Program-made: the position numbers and the translations under genes
The notes under the pieces: model-generated
The model's database searches: none
Told to the model about the DNA's origin: nothing
Seen by the model: the letters and a program-made list of their open reading frames with translations, nothing else
Part shown: one piece after another, positions 25,334 to 33,968 of the stretch
Layout: the number at the start of each line of letters is the position of its first letter
Numbering within the stretch: position 1 is the first letter of the stretch
Origin: UBA6054 sp964522095
GTDB lineage: Bacteria > Planctomycetota > Phycisphaerae > Phycisphaerales > UBA1924
Length of the DNA: 64,000 bases
NCBI GenBank assembly: GCA_964522095.1
Contig: CAZFSO010000003.1
Coordinates: 9,521 to 73,520, forward strand
Reading direction: 5' to 3'

Positions 25334-25711
25334 CTAGCCGGCCCTGGCGCAGCGGTCGCACAGGCCGAACAGGGTGATGTCGTGCCGCTCGACGCGAAAG
25401 CCCGCCGGGGCGAGGGCGCCCAGCCCGCCGGGGCAGCCGGAGATCTCGTAGGCCTTGCGGCAGGCCCGGCACTGGAAGTGGTGGTGGTGGTCCTTGTCGG
25501 CCAGTTCGTAGCGGGCGGCTTCGCCGGGCAGTTCGACCTTGACGACCTCGCCGAGGCGTTCAAGGGCCTTGACGGTGCGGTAGACGGTGGCGAGGGAGAC
25601 GCCCGGGACGGAGGCGGACGCCTTGTTCTGGATCTCCCTGGGCGTCAGGGGGCGGCCTTCCGGGGTGAACAAGGCCCGGATGGCGTCTCGTTGGCGGGTG
25701 GACCGGTCCAT
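25334..25711 (-). CDS. Fur-family transcriptional regulator
   Basis: A 125-residue metal-dependent repressor. The winged helix has LTPREIQNKAS and the recognition helix VSLATVYRTVKALERLGEV (38-56). The metal-binding part has DKDHHHHFQCRACRKAYEI (His75-78, Cys81, Cys84) and CDRCARAG (Cys118, Cys121), the two CxxC pairs of the structural zinc site. Fur, PerR and Zur cannot be separated by eye. The neighbouring bcp gene suggests a peroxide sensor (PerR), while the palindrome before iscS suggests iron (Fur). I start at the ATG at 25711; an upstream in-frame extension runs into the divergent glnN gene. Confidence 0.9.
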   Translation of the reverse strand: MDRSTRQRDAIRALFTPEGRPLTPREIQNKASASVPGVSLATVYRTVKALERLGEVVKVELPGEAARYELADKDHHHHFQCRACRKAYEISGCPGGLGALAPAGFRVERHDITLFGLCDRCARAG

Positions 25712-25853
25712 CGGGGTGAGGATAGGGAGTTGGGCGGGATGTGGAAGATCTGGGAGTTTCGGTTGCAGGTCCGGCGCGGCCCGCCAACCATATCGGCGTC
25801 CCGGGAACCGGGGTCCGCCCGCTGTGCAAGTGCTTTCGTGGAGAAAGACGCGT

Positions 25854-28055
25854 ATGATGACGAGCACCGACCCGCATGCTGAAGCCGTGGCCGCCTCGAC
25901 CAGATGGCAGGCCCAATCGGCCGCCCCGCACGCGGGAAGCCAGCGCATCGACGAGATCTACGGCGTGGACGTTTTCGACATGCGCACCATGCGAGAGCGT
26001 CTGCCCAAGGGGACGTTCAAGTCGGTGCTGGCGTCGGTCACGGGGGGGCAGCGCATCGGCCCCCTCGACGCCGACGTGATCGCCACCGCCATGAAGGACT
26101 GGGCCATCGAGCGCGGCGCCACGCACTACTGCCACTGGTTCCACCCGATGACGGGCCTGACGGCCGAGAAGCACGACGGGCTGTCGATCCCGGACGGTGA
26201 GGGCGGGGTGGTCTTCCAACTGTCCGGGGCCGACCTGGTGCAGGGTGAGCCCGACGCGTCGAGTTTTCCCTCGGGCGGCCTTCGCGCGACCTTCGAGGCG
26301 CGGGGCTACACCGCGTGGGACTCGACCTCGCCGGCGTTCATCGTGCGCGGCGCGAACTACGCGACCCTGTGCATCCCCACGGCGTTCGTCTCGTGGAACG
26401 GCGAGGCGCTGGACAAGAAGACGCCGCTGCTGCGCTCCATCGAGGCCCTGGGCGTGCAGGCGATGCGCGTGCTCAGGATCTTCGGGACCGACGCGGGGGT
26501 GACCTCGGTCGGCTCGACCCTTGGGGTCGAGCAGGAGTACTTCCTGGTCGACCGCAACCTGTACCACGCGCGCCCCGACCTTTCGACCTGCGACCGCACG
26601 CTGTTCGGCTCGCGCCCGCCGAAGCACCAGCAACTCGAGGACCACTACTTCGGGTCGATCCAGCCCCGTGTGCTGAGTTTCATGGCCGAGGTCGAGGGCG
26701 AACTGTACCGGCTCGGCGTGCCGGTCCGCACGCGCCACAACGAGGTCGCGCCCGGGCAGTACGAGATCGCGCCCCTGTTCGAGAGTTCCAACATCGCCTG
26801 CGACCACCAGATGCTGGTGATGGAGTCGCTCAAGCGCGTCGCCGGGCGCTACGGGCTGGCGTGCATCCTGCACGAGAAGCCCTTCGCGGGCGTCAACGGC
26901 TCGGGCAAGCACAACAACTGGTCGCTCTCGACCGACACCGGCGTCAACCTGCTCGACCCGCAGGACGAGACCCACACCAACCTGCAGTTCATGGTGTTCC
27001 TCGCGGCGGTGATCCGCGCGGTGGACGTGCACGCCGACCTGCTCCGCGCGTGCATCGCCAGCGCGAGCAACGACCACCGCCTGGGCGCCAACGAGGCGCC
27101 GCCGGCGATCATCTCGATCTTCCTGGGCGACATGCTCACCGACCTGGTCGAGCAACTGGAGAAGGGCGCGACCAGCCGCACGCTCAAGGGCGGCAGCCTC
27201 GACCTGGGCGCCCGGACGCTGCCGATGCTCCGCCGCGATTCGGGCGACCGCAACCGCACCAGCCCCTTCGCCTTCACCGGCAACAAGTTCGAGTTCCGCG
27301 CGGTCGGGTCGAGCGCGTCGGTCGCCTGGCCGAACACGGTGATCAACACCATCGTGGCCGAGTCGCTGGACCACCTGGCGACCGAGATCGAGGGGCGGCT
27401 CAAGAGCGAGGCGCCGACGCCCGCGCAACTGGAGAAGGTCGTCAAGGGCGTGCTCCAGGCGGTCGTCAAGGAGCACAAGCGCGTGATCTTCAACGGCGAC
27501 GGCTACTCGGACGAGTGGCAGCAGGAGGCCGAGCGCCGGGGCCTGCCCAACCTGCGGACCACGCCAGACGCCCTGGGCGCCCTCCAGACCGCCAAGGCCC
27601 GGTCGGTCTTCAAGCGCTACCGGGTGCTCAGCCGTGCGGAACTCGACTCGCGGTGCGAGATCTTCGCCGAGCAGTACATCAACCGCATGCGGATCGAGGC
27701 CGAGACCATGGTCGCGATGGCCAGGCGGATGATCCAGCCCGCGGTGTTCGAGCACCAGCGCCGCCTGGCCCAGACCGTCACGGCCACCGAGCAGGCCGGG
27801 ATCGACGCGACCGACGCCCGCGAGATGCTCGAGGAGGTGGTCGACCTGGTCGGGCGGCTGCGGGCCCAGACCGGCCGGCTCTGCGCCCTGCTCGATGGCG
27901 TGCCCGAGGACGCCCACCAGGGGGCCCGCTACGTCCGCGACGAGGTGTTCTGCGCGATGGAAGACCTCCGGGCGACCGGCGACCGGCTGGAGACCCTCGT
28001 GGCGGCCGAACTCTGGCCGATGCCGACCTACCGCGAACTGATGACCATCCGCTGA
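25854..28055 (+). CDS. glnN: Glutamine synthetase type III
   Basis: A 733-residue GSIII that makes glutamine from glutamate, ammonia and ATP. The size is typical of the type III class (about 700-730) and far above GSI and GSII. Visible features are ATHYCHWFHPMTG near the N-terminus, NEVAPGQYEIAPLFE, and NGSGKHNNWSL in the catalytic core. A C-terminal helical region carries a heptad-like ERLDTLVA-type pattern. ATG codons at 25854 and 25857 are both possible; GGAGAAAG precedes them. It is divergent from the Fur-family gene. No adjacent nitrogen regulators are seen. Confidence 0.95.
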   Translation: MMTSTDPHAEAVAASTRWQAQSAAPHAGSQRIDEIYGVDVFDMRTMRERLPKGTFKSVLASVTGGQRIGPLDADVIATAMKDWAIERGATHYCHWFHPMTGLTAEKHDGLSIPDGEGGVVFQLSGADLVQGEPDASSFPSGGLRATFEARGYTAWDSTSPAFIVRGANYATLCIPTAFVSWNGEALDKKTPLLRSIEALGVQAMRVLRIFGTDAGVTSVGSTLGVEQEYFLVDRNLYHARPDLSTCDRTLFGSRPPKHQQLEDHYFGSIQPRVLSFMAEVEGELYRLGVPVRTRHNEVAPGQYEIAPLFESSNIACDHQMLVMESLKRVAGRYGLACILHEKPFAGVNGSGKHNNWSLSTDTGVNLLDPQDETHTNLQFMVFLAAVIRAVDVHADLLRACIASASNDHRLGANEAPPAIISIFLGDMLTDLVEQLEKGATSRTLKGGSLDLGARTLPMLRRDSGDRNRTSPFAFTGNKFEFRAVGSSASVAWPNTVINTIVAESLDHLATEIEGRLKSEAPTPAQLEKVVKGVLQAVVKEHKRVIFNGDGYSDEWQQEAERRGLPNLRTTPDALGALQTAKARSVFKRYRVLSRAELDSRCEIFAEQYINRMRIEAETMVAMARRMIQPAVFEHQRRLAQTVTATEQAGIDATDAREMLEEVVDLVGRLRAQTGRLCALLDGVPEDAHQGARYVRDEVFCAMEDLRATGDRLETLVAAELWPMPTYRELMTIR

Positions 28056-28105
28056 GCCGTTTTCGACGCCGGGCGGGCCCAACGCCCGCGCTATCATGGG
28101 GGCCT

Positions 28106-28972
28106 ATGGACAACCGCCAGACCCAGATCCGCGAACGCGCCGGCCTCGAAGAGGCCCGGATCAACGCCGACCTCATCGAGTTCCTCAACAAGTGGAGTTC
28201 GCCGGTCCTCATCCTGATCGGGCTGGTCGGGCTGGGCTGGTTCGGCTGGAACTACCTGGAGCGTGCGCGCGCCGAGAAGGTCAACCAGGCGTTCGCCGCC
28301 CTGGAAGGCGCCGCCGCGGGCGGCAGCCCGTCGCCGGCCTCGCTGCGCAACATCGCGGCCGAGTACGGCGGCGTCGGCTCGGTGGCGCACCTCGCGCTGC
28401 TGCGCACCGCGGACCTGTATTTGCAGGCCGCGATCGCCCGCGTCGAGCCGGGGGCCGAACTGGACCCGTCCGGCGAGCCGGTCAACGAGGCCGACCGGCT
28501 CGACGACGAGCGCGTCGCGGCCTACCTGTCCCAGGCGCGGGACCTGAGCCGCCAGGTCGCCGACTCGACCGGCAACGAGCCGGGCATGGGCCTGCTGCGC
28601 TACCAGGCCTTCATGCGGCACGGCGCCGCGCTGGAGGGGCTCGGCTCGCCCGACGAGGCCAAGGCGAGTTACGCACAAGCCGCCGAGGCGGCGCGGGCCG
28701 GCGGGTTCCCGCAGTTGGCCGGCCTGGCCGAGTCACGCACCGAGCGTTCGCTGGGGGGCATGGTGTCCCTGCCGTCGCGGGCCGAACTGGCGCCGCTGCC
28801 GGGCGAGGAAGCCGCGAACGGGGCGGGCGAGGTCCCGATGAACCTGGACGAGTTGCTCTCCAGCCCGCTGCTGCAGGAGGGCGCGGGGTTGTCCGACGAG
28901 GTTGCCCCCGACCTTGGCCAGACCCCCGGCGAGCCCGAGGCCCCGCCGGCGGAAGCGCCCGCCACGCCGTGA
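28106..28972 (+). CDS. Membrane-anchored tetratricopeptide protein (YfgM-like layout)
   Basis: A 288-residue protein with an N-terminal cytoplasmic stretch, one membrane span (SSPVLILIGLVGLGWFGWNYL, about 31-51) and a helical TPR-like extracytoplasmic domain. That domain (LLRTADLYLQAAIAR, YQAFMRHGAALEGLGSPDEAKASYAQAAEAA) is followed by a Pro/Glu-rich tail. The layout matches YfgM/TPR proteins that work near the Sec translocon, but identity is not shown. Its stop codon overlaps the GTG start of the pseudouridine synthase gene by four bases. Confidence 0.75.
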   Translation: MDNRQTQIRERAGLEEARINADLIEFLNKWSSPVLILIGLVGLGWFGWNYLERARAEKVNQAFAALEGAAAGGSPSPASLRNIAAEYGGVGSVAHLALLRTADLYLQAAIARVEPGAELDPSGEPVNEADRLDDERVAAYLSQARDLSRQVADSTGNEPGMGLLRYQAFMRHGAALEGLGSPDEAKASYAQAAEAARAGGFPQLAGLAESRTERSLGGMVSLPSRAELAPLPGEEAANGAGEVPMNLDELLSSPLLQEGAGLSDEVAPDLGQTPGEPEAPPAEAPATP

Positions 28973-30162
28973 GCGCGGGCGAAGTCCCACCATCCGAGCC
29001 CGCGGGCGTGGCGGACGGCTCCGACGGGCCGGCGCCGGCGCACCCGCCGCTGCTCCAGCCGGGCGGGAAGGTCGACCCGGACGCGGTGCGGGCGGCCTAC
29101 GAGCGGGCGCGTGAGGACGGTGACGACGGATTCCTGGCCCGCGTCCGGTTCGAGTTGCAGCGCGATCTGCAGACCCGCCTGGACAAGTACCTCGTCACGC
29201 GCGTGACCTTCATGAGCCGCAGCGGCCTGCAGCGCCTGATCGAGGGCGGGGGCGTGACGGTCAACGCCCGGCCGGGCAAAGCCTCCACGAAACTGCGGGG
29301 GGGCGACGTGGTGGAGGTGCTGATCCCGCCGCCGCCGTCCGGAGAGATCGAACCCGAGGACGTCCCGCTGCGGGCGCTGCTCGAGGACGAGCACCTGATC
29401 GTGATCGACAAGCCGGCGGACATCATCGTGCACCCCGCGCGGTCCGAGAACACGGGCACGATGCTCAACGCCCTCGCCTGGCGGTTCCGCCACGTCTCGG
29501 GCGGCGAACTGTCGCCGGTGGGGGAGGAGTTCGCCCGGCCCGGCGTCGTGCACCGCCTGGACCGGCACACGTCGGGGTGCATCGTCTTCGCCAAGACCGA
29601 GGAGGCGCACTGGAAACTCGGGCGCCAGTTCGAGAACCGCACGGTCGACAAGCGGTACTTGGCGGTCGTCCAGGGCTGGGTCGAGCCGGTCAACCAGGTG
29701 ATCGACCTGCCCCTCGGCCCGCACCCGTCCAAGGCCAAGGGCGCCCGGGAGAAGCGCGTGGTGCGCCACGACGACCTGGGCAAGGCCTCGGTGACGATCT
29801 GCCGCGTCCGGGAACGCTACGAGACGCCCGAGGGTCGGCGGTACAGCCTGGTCGAACTGGAACTCAAGACCGGGCGCACGCACCAGATCCGCGTCCACCT
29901 GTCGCACCTGGGCCACCCGATCGTCGGCGACGACATGTACGCCGGGCGTCCGTTCGAGTCGCCGTCCGGCCTGCGGGTCGAGCGGCAGGCCCTGCACGCG
30001 GCCCTCCTGGCCTTCGAGCACCCGATCACCGGGGCGCCGGTGGTGTGCGTGTCGCCGCCGCGGGAGGAGATCGCGGCGTTGATCGCGGAACTGCGCACCA
30101 ACGCCAGGCCCGGCGCGGTGCACGCCGAGGGCAGCGTGCCCCTCGCCCGGTTCGGGCTGTAG
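28969..30162 (+). CDS. RluD-type pseudouridine synthase
   Basis: A 397-residue RNA pseudouridine synthase with an N-terminal S4 RNA-binding domain (TRLDKYLVTRVTFMSRSGLQRLIEGGGVTVN, about 64-95). The catalytic domain contains HRLDRHTSGCIVFAKT, in which the Asp of HRLD is the catalytic residue, and LKTGRTHQIRVHL. The family modifies 23S rRNA (RluC/RluD) or tRNA; the exact target is not clear. The GTG at 28969 overlaps the preceding stop as GTGA and gives translational coupling. A later GTG (VADGSDG) is possible because the first about 45 residues look unstructured. Confidence 0.88.
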   Translation: MSAGEVPPSEPAGVADGSDGPAPAHPPLLQPGGKVDPDAVRAAYERAREDGDDGFLARVRFELQRDLQTRLDKYLVTRVTFMSRSGLQRLIEGGGVTVNARPGKASTKLRGGDVVEVLIPPPPSGEIEPEDVPLRALLEDEHLIVIDKPADIIVHPARSENTGTMLNALAWRFRHVSGGELSPVGEEFARPGVVHRLDRHTSGCIVFAKTEEAHWKLGRQFENRTVDKRYLAVVQGWVEPVNQVIDLPLGPHPSKAKGAREKRVVRHDDLGKASVTICRVRERYETPEGRRYSLVELELKTGRTHQIRVHLSHLGHPIVGDDMYAGRPFESPSGLRVERQALHAALLAFEHPITGAPVVCVSPPREEIAALIAELRTNARPGAVHAEGSVPLARFGL

Positions 30163-30255
30163 GGCCCGGGTTCTCGGCCGGTGGCCGCCCGCCGGGGCGG
30201 TGATCGGACCGGCGTGACCGCGCGTACCGGCGCGGGCGGCCGCAACTTGCCCGGG

Positions 30256-30284
30256 TTGACTCGCCTCGCCGGGCCGGGTTTGCG
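30256..30284 (+). promoter_or_regulatory. Candidate promoter for the Gly-rich secreted protein
   Basis: A good -35 TTGACT (30256-30261) is followed after 17 bp by a poor -10 (TTTGCG, 30279-30284). It lies in the 173-bp gap after the pseudouridine synthase gene. Confidence 0.25.
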
Positions 30285-30335
30285 ATGGTGAAGGGGTGGG
30301 TGGTCTTCGGCCGCCCCTCGGATGGAGCGATCACC

Positions 30336-31217
30336 ATGACCAGCACCGCCATCGCCGGCCTTCTCGGTTCCCTCCTCCTCCTCGCCGGGACCCCCGCGGG
30401 GGCGTCGGATGGGCAGGACCCCGCGCTCGACGCCGCGGGGACGCCGGCGGAGGCCACGGACGCCGGGCCCGCCAAGGTCCTCGTGACGGTGAGCATGCCC
30501 GACGGGCGACGCATCGTCTTCGAGCAGGACGCCGGCGAGGACGGGCCCGGCTCGACCGGCGTGACCCGGGTGCTCCCCGACGGCTCGCGCATCAGTTACG
30601 GCACGCCCACCAACGGGCGTGCGGCCAGGTCCGGCGGCTCGGGCCGCTCGAAGGCCAAGTCGTCCGGGCGCGGCGGCGGGGGCTCGAAGTCGTCCGCCGG
30701 CGGCGGGCGTGGCTCCTCGGGCGGCGGGGGCAAGTCCGCGTCCATTGGCGGTGGGGGCGGCGGGGGTGGGGGTGGCGGGAGCGCCAAGGCGAGCGGCTCG
30801 TCGCCCGCCGGGGCGCGTGCGCCCTTCCAGGGACGCCAGCCCGTGCCGACGATCGGCTCGCCCCGCTACGACGACGAGGGCGCCACCGGCGGTCAGGACG
30901 TGCGGTTCCACGACGCGGGCATCTCGGCCATGGTGATCGGGCGGACCGTCTTCATCTGGGGCGCGGACGTCGTCCAGTCGACCGTGGAGTTCGGGCTTGT
31001 CGAGGGAGAGCGTTTCGCCTTCGACGGCGCGATCGCGCGGCACGATCGCCCCAACCAGCCCTCCGGCTCGCCCCTTTCGAGCATCGAGCAGATGTACGCC
31101 CCCCTGAAACTCGAGTACGATGCCGGCGAGGTCGTCACCCTCAGCATGCACTCGCGGGCGGAGAACCCCGACTCGCCGGACCGCGAGATCCGTTCCTGGA
31201 CGTTCCGGGTCCGGTGA
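30336..31217 (+). CDS. Secreted protein with poly-Gly linker
   Basis: A 293-residue exported protein of unknown function. The signal peptide is MTSTAIAGLLGSLLLLAGTPAGA. A small beta domain (KVLVTVSMPDGRRIVFEQDAG) is followed by a Ser/Gly/Arg-rich low-complexity linker with a run of glycines, then a C-terminal beta-rich domain (DAGISAMVIGRTVFIWGADV ... IRSWTFRVR). It has no PEP-CTERM tail. The ATG at 30336 follows GGAG and gives the signal peptide; an in-frame ATG 17 codons upstream would not. The PPTase gene follows after 12 bp and may be co-transcribed. Confidence 0.72.
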   Translation: MTSTAIAGLLGSLLLLAGTPAGASDGQDPALDAAGTPAEATDAGPAKVLVTVSMPDGRRIVFEQDAGEDGPGSTGVTRVLPDGSRISYGTPTNGRAARSGGSGRSKAKSSGRGGGGSKSSAGGGRGSSGGGGKSASIGGGGGGGGGGGSAKASGSSPAGARAPFQGRQPVPTIGSPRYDDEGATGGQDVRFHDAGISAMVIGRTVFIWGADVVQSTVEFGLVEGERFAFDGAIARHDRPNQPSGSPLSSIEQMYAPLKLEYDAGEVVTLSMHSRAENPDSPDREIRSWTFRVR

Positions 31218-31229
31218 GAGAGGACCGCC

Positions 31230-31943
31230 GTGCTGATCGATCTGCCAACCCGTGACACGCCGAGGGGCATCGAGATGCCCCCCCCGGGCGGCGTCCGCGT
31301 GTGGCTGTTCCGGGCCGAGGCGTCCCTGGCGGCACGACTGCACCCGACGCTCGGCCCCGACGAGGCCGAGGACGTCGAGCGCCTGGCCCGCGAGCGCGAC
31401 CGGCACGCCGCCACCGTTTCGCGCGGCGTCTGGCGCGACGCCGCCGGTCGCCTGCTGGGCGTCGGGCCGGACGAGGTCATCGTCGAGCGGACCGGCTACG
31501 GGCGGCCGTACCCCAAGGGCCTGGAACGCACCGTCGCCGACCTGAGCGTCACGCACGGGGGCGACCTGGTCGGCCTGGCGGTCGGGCGGGGCGTGCGCGT
31601 CGGGGTGGACGTCGAGCAGACCACCGGGGCCCAGATCGACGACCACGTGTCCCGGGCGGTCGAGACCGTCACCGGCCCGGCCATCGACCTCGTGCCGGAC
31701 CGGACCGAACGCGTGCTGTTCGCCTGGTGCGTCCTGGAGGCGCTGCTCAAGGCCGACGGCCGCGGGATGCACCTGAACCCCAGCATGGTCAGCGCCGAGA
31801 TCCGGACGCTGTGGGGCTGGAACTCGGCGCGGGTCGCGGGCACGGCGTGGTGGGTGCGCCGGTTCGAGACGCCGTCGGGCCACATCGGGGCGCTCGCGTG
31901 CGGCAGCCCCGCCGTGGACGTCGGTTTCGCGGGTCCGATCTGA
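31230..31943 (+). CDS. 4'-phosphopantetheinyl transferase, Sfp type
   Basis: A 237-residue enzyme that moves phosphopantetheine from CoA to carrier-protein serines. Visible motifs are LSVTHGGDLVGLAVG (105-119), VGVDVEQ with Mg-binding Asp127 and Glu129, and WCVLEALLKADGRGM with Glu170 and Lys174. The usual WxxKEA is WCVLEA here, so the Lys before Glu is replaced by Leu. The length and two-fold layout match Sfp/AcpT-like enzymes and not the small AcpS. The start is GTG after GAGAGGA. The likely client within the window is the NRPS at 56395-60588, which has two carrier domains. Confidence 0.85.
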   Translation: MLIDLPTRDTPRGIEMPPPGGVRVWLFRAEASLAARLHPTLGPDEAEDVERLARERDRHAATVSRGVWRDAAGRLLGVGPDEVIVERTGYGRPYPKGLERTVADLSVTHGGDLVGLAVGRGVRVGVDVEQTTGAQIDDHVSRAVETVTGPAIDLVPDRTERVLFAWCVLEALLKADGRGMHLNPSMVSAEIRTLWGWNSARVAGTAWWVRRFETPSGHIGALACGSPAVDVGFAGPI

Positions 31944-31990
31944 AGCATTTTTCATTTGTGCTTCGATGCCCCGCTCCGGGCGTCCGATCC

Positions 31991-32019
31991 TTCATCCTGT
32001 GTGTTGCTTCTGCTAGACT
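31991..32019 (+). promoter_or_regulatory. Candidate promoter of the exosortase operon
   Basis: TTCATC (31991-31996), 17-bp spacer, TAGACT (32014-32019), in a relatively AT-rich intergenic region. It precedes the GTG at 32128 by about 100 nt. Confidence 0.45.
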
Positions 32020-32127
32020 CCCCGCCGAGAGGTGCAGCATCCCCGCGATCGGTGCCGAGTCTGGAACGTCGCGGGCAACCCCCTTGTGGCGGGTGAGCAT
32101 CACGCGTGCAGACGCGAAGGGGCCGGC

Positions 32128-33078
32128 GTGTCGAGACTGGAGCACGCCAACCGGATGTCCAACATGAACGGGCCGACCTCGGCCGCGGGGATCGCGCGCT
32201 CGGTGACCAGCGTCGTCGTGCTCTGCGGCGCGGTCCGTCAGACCCCGCTGGCGCGCTCCATCGGGCGCTCGCTCGTGGACCTGCCCCTGGCGGACGGCTC
32301 GACCCTGGCCGACCGGCACGTCCGGGGGGCGGCCGCCTTCGCCTCCCGGCGGGGGCTCGACCGACTGACGGTGCGGTTCCTCGTCGACGCCGACTCCGAG
32401 CCCCCGCGCGAGCACGACGCGTGCGGCCCGGTCCGCTGCCGGGTCGAACGCGACGCCAGCCCCATCCGGGGCGTGGCGGGCGTCCTGGCCGACGCGACGC
32501 GGTCCTGCGACCCGGACGAGTACCTCGTGGTCGTCAACGGCGCCCAACTCTTCCGCCAGCCCCTCGACGAACTCATCGAGTCGATGATCCGCAAGGAGTC
32601 CGACGTGGCCATGGTCGCCTCCCGCGAGGGCACGCCGGTCGGGCTGTGGCTGCTGCGCGCGGCGGTCCTCCGGTCGATCCGGCCCGTCGGCTACGTGGAC
32701 CTCAAGGAGCAGGCCCTGCCCGAGTGGCTCGGACGCTGGAAGGTCAGCGTGGTCGAGACCCAGCGGGCCTACGCCGTGCGCGCGCGGAGCATCAACGAGT
32801 ACCTCTCGGCCGTGCGCTTGGACAGCCGAGGCGTGCTGGCCGGGGCCTCGATCGACGAGGACCCCTACCGCGAGGAGTGGGAGCGGTCGTTCTCGGTGGT
32901 CGAACCGGGCGCCGAGGTCGGCGAGGGCGCGGTGGTCCACGACTCGGTCGTGCTCGCCGGTGCGGTGGTGGGGCGGGGCGCGACGGTGGTCCGCTCGGTC
33001 ATCTGCCCGGACGGCGCGGTGGGCGCCGGGCAGCGGTGCGTCGGACGCGTCCACACCGGTCGTGGGGGGAGGCGCTGA
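32128..33078 (+). CDS. Nucleotidyltransferase-like protein with left-handed beta-helix end
   Basis: A 316-residue protein opening the exosortase operon. Residues about 17-240 resemble an NDP-sugar pyrophosphorylase fold (VVVLCGAV..., EYLVVVNGAQLFRQPLDELIE, VAMVASREGTPVGLWLLR). The C-terminus shows hexapeptide repeats of a left-handed beta-helix (GAEVGEGAVVHDSVVLAGAV). The GGxGTRLxPLT signature is missing at the N-terminus (LCGAVRQTPLARSIG), so catalysis is doubtful. The GTG at 32128 follows GAAGGGG; an ATG at 32155 is the alternative. Its stop overlaps the exosortase ATG by one base. Confidence 0.7.
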   Translation: MSRLEHANRMSNMNGPTSAAGIARSVTSVVVLCGAVRQTPLARSIGRSLVDLPLADGSTLADRHVRGAAAFASRRGLDRLTVRFLVDADSEPPREHDACGPVRCRVERDASPIRGVAGVLADATRSCDPDEYLVVVNGAQLFRQPLDELIESMIRKESDVAMVASREGTPVGLWLLRAAVLRSIRPVGYVDLKEQALPEWLGRWKVSVVETQRAYAVRARSINEYLSAVRLDSRGVLAGASIDEDPYREEWERSFSVVEPGAEVGEGAVVHDSVVLAGAVVGRGATVVRSVICPDGAVGAGQRCVGRVHTGRGGRR

Positions 33079-33968
33079 TGCTCGGGGTGTCTCGCTACGG
33101 CTGGACGGTCCGGCAGGTCGCCGCGTTGTGCGCGCTGGTCGCGATGGCGGTCTGGGCCGGCTGGACCCAGTGGGTCGACATCTTCACGATCGCCTGGCGT
33201 GACGAGGAGGCCAGCCACATCCTGCTGGTGCCCCCGATCATCGCCTGGCTCGTGTGGGTGCGCCGGGTGCGCTTCAGGCGGTCGCCCCCCAGGCTGAGTT
33301 GGATCGGGCCGGTGCTGATCCTCGCGGGCTGGCTGCTGGCGTACTTCAGTTTCCGCAACGCCTTCCAGGCCGGCTGGCACGGCGGCGCGGTGCTGATGCT
33401 GGTGGGCGCGGTCGCGACCGTCGTCGGCGTGCAGGTGCTGGCCAACTTCGCCCCCGCGGTGATCCTGACGGTCATGCTGATCCCGGTGCCCGGGCGTCTG
33501 CGCCTGCTGATCGCCGGCCCCCTGCAGACCGCGACCGCCCAGGTCACCCGGGTCGTGCTCGAGGCGATGGGCTTCTGGGTCGAGCGCGCCGGCAACCTCC
33601 TGGTCATCAACGACACCCCGGTCGCGGTGCACGAGGCGTGCAACGGCATGCGCATGGTCTTCGCGCTCGTGCTGGTGTCCTACGCCTTCGCCTTCACCGT
33701 GCCGCTGCGCAACTCCGTGCGCCTGATGATCCTCGTGCTCAGCCCCCTCGCGGCGATCGTGTGCAACGTGATCCGCCTGACCCCGACGGTGCTGCTCTAC
33801 GGCTACGCGGACGAGGGCACGGCCGACCTCTTCCACGAGGTCGGCGGCTGGGCCATGCTGCCCATCGCCTTCCTGCTCCTCATGGGCATCACCCGCGCCC
33901 TGCGGTGGGCGATGGTGCCGACCTACCGGTTCACCCTGGCCTACCAGATGTCGGAGCGTGGCGCATGA
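33078..33968 (+). CDS. Exosortase (EpsH/Xrt family)
   Basis: A 296-residue multi-pass membrane protease/transpeptidase that processes C-terminal PEP-CTERM tails. The three family catalytic residues are visible: Cys188 in HEACNGMRM, Arg233 in NVIRLTP, and His253 in FHEVGGW. About eight hydrophobic spans are present. It is directly followed, with ATGA overlap, by the EpsI-family gene, the usual partner. Three proteins with matching tails are encoded in this window (11432, 22604 and 43086). The exact Xrt subclass (A, or a planctomycete type) is not decided. Confidence 0.95.
   Translation: MLGVSRYGWTVRQVAALCALVAMAVWAGWTQWVDIFTIAWRDEEASHILLVPPIIAWLVWVRRVRFRRSPPRLSWIGPVLILAGWLLAYFSFRNAFQAGWHGGAVLMLVGAVATVVGVQVLANFAPAVILTVMLIPVPGRLRLLIAGPLQTATAQVTRVVLEAMGFWVERAGNLLVINDTPVAVHEACNGMRMVFALVLVSYAFAFTVPLRNSVRLMILVLSPLAAIVCNVIRLTPTVLLYGYADEGTADLFHEVGGWAMLPIAFLLLMGITRALRWAMVPTYRFTLAYQMSERGA

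Noticed and set aside
25852..25857. TATGAT hexamer as a -10 for glnN
   Set aside because: It overlaps the start codon itself, so transcription would begin inside the gene and remove the conserved N-terminus.
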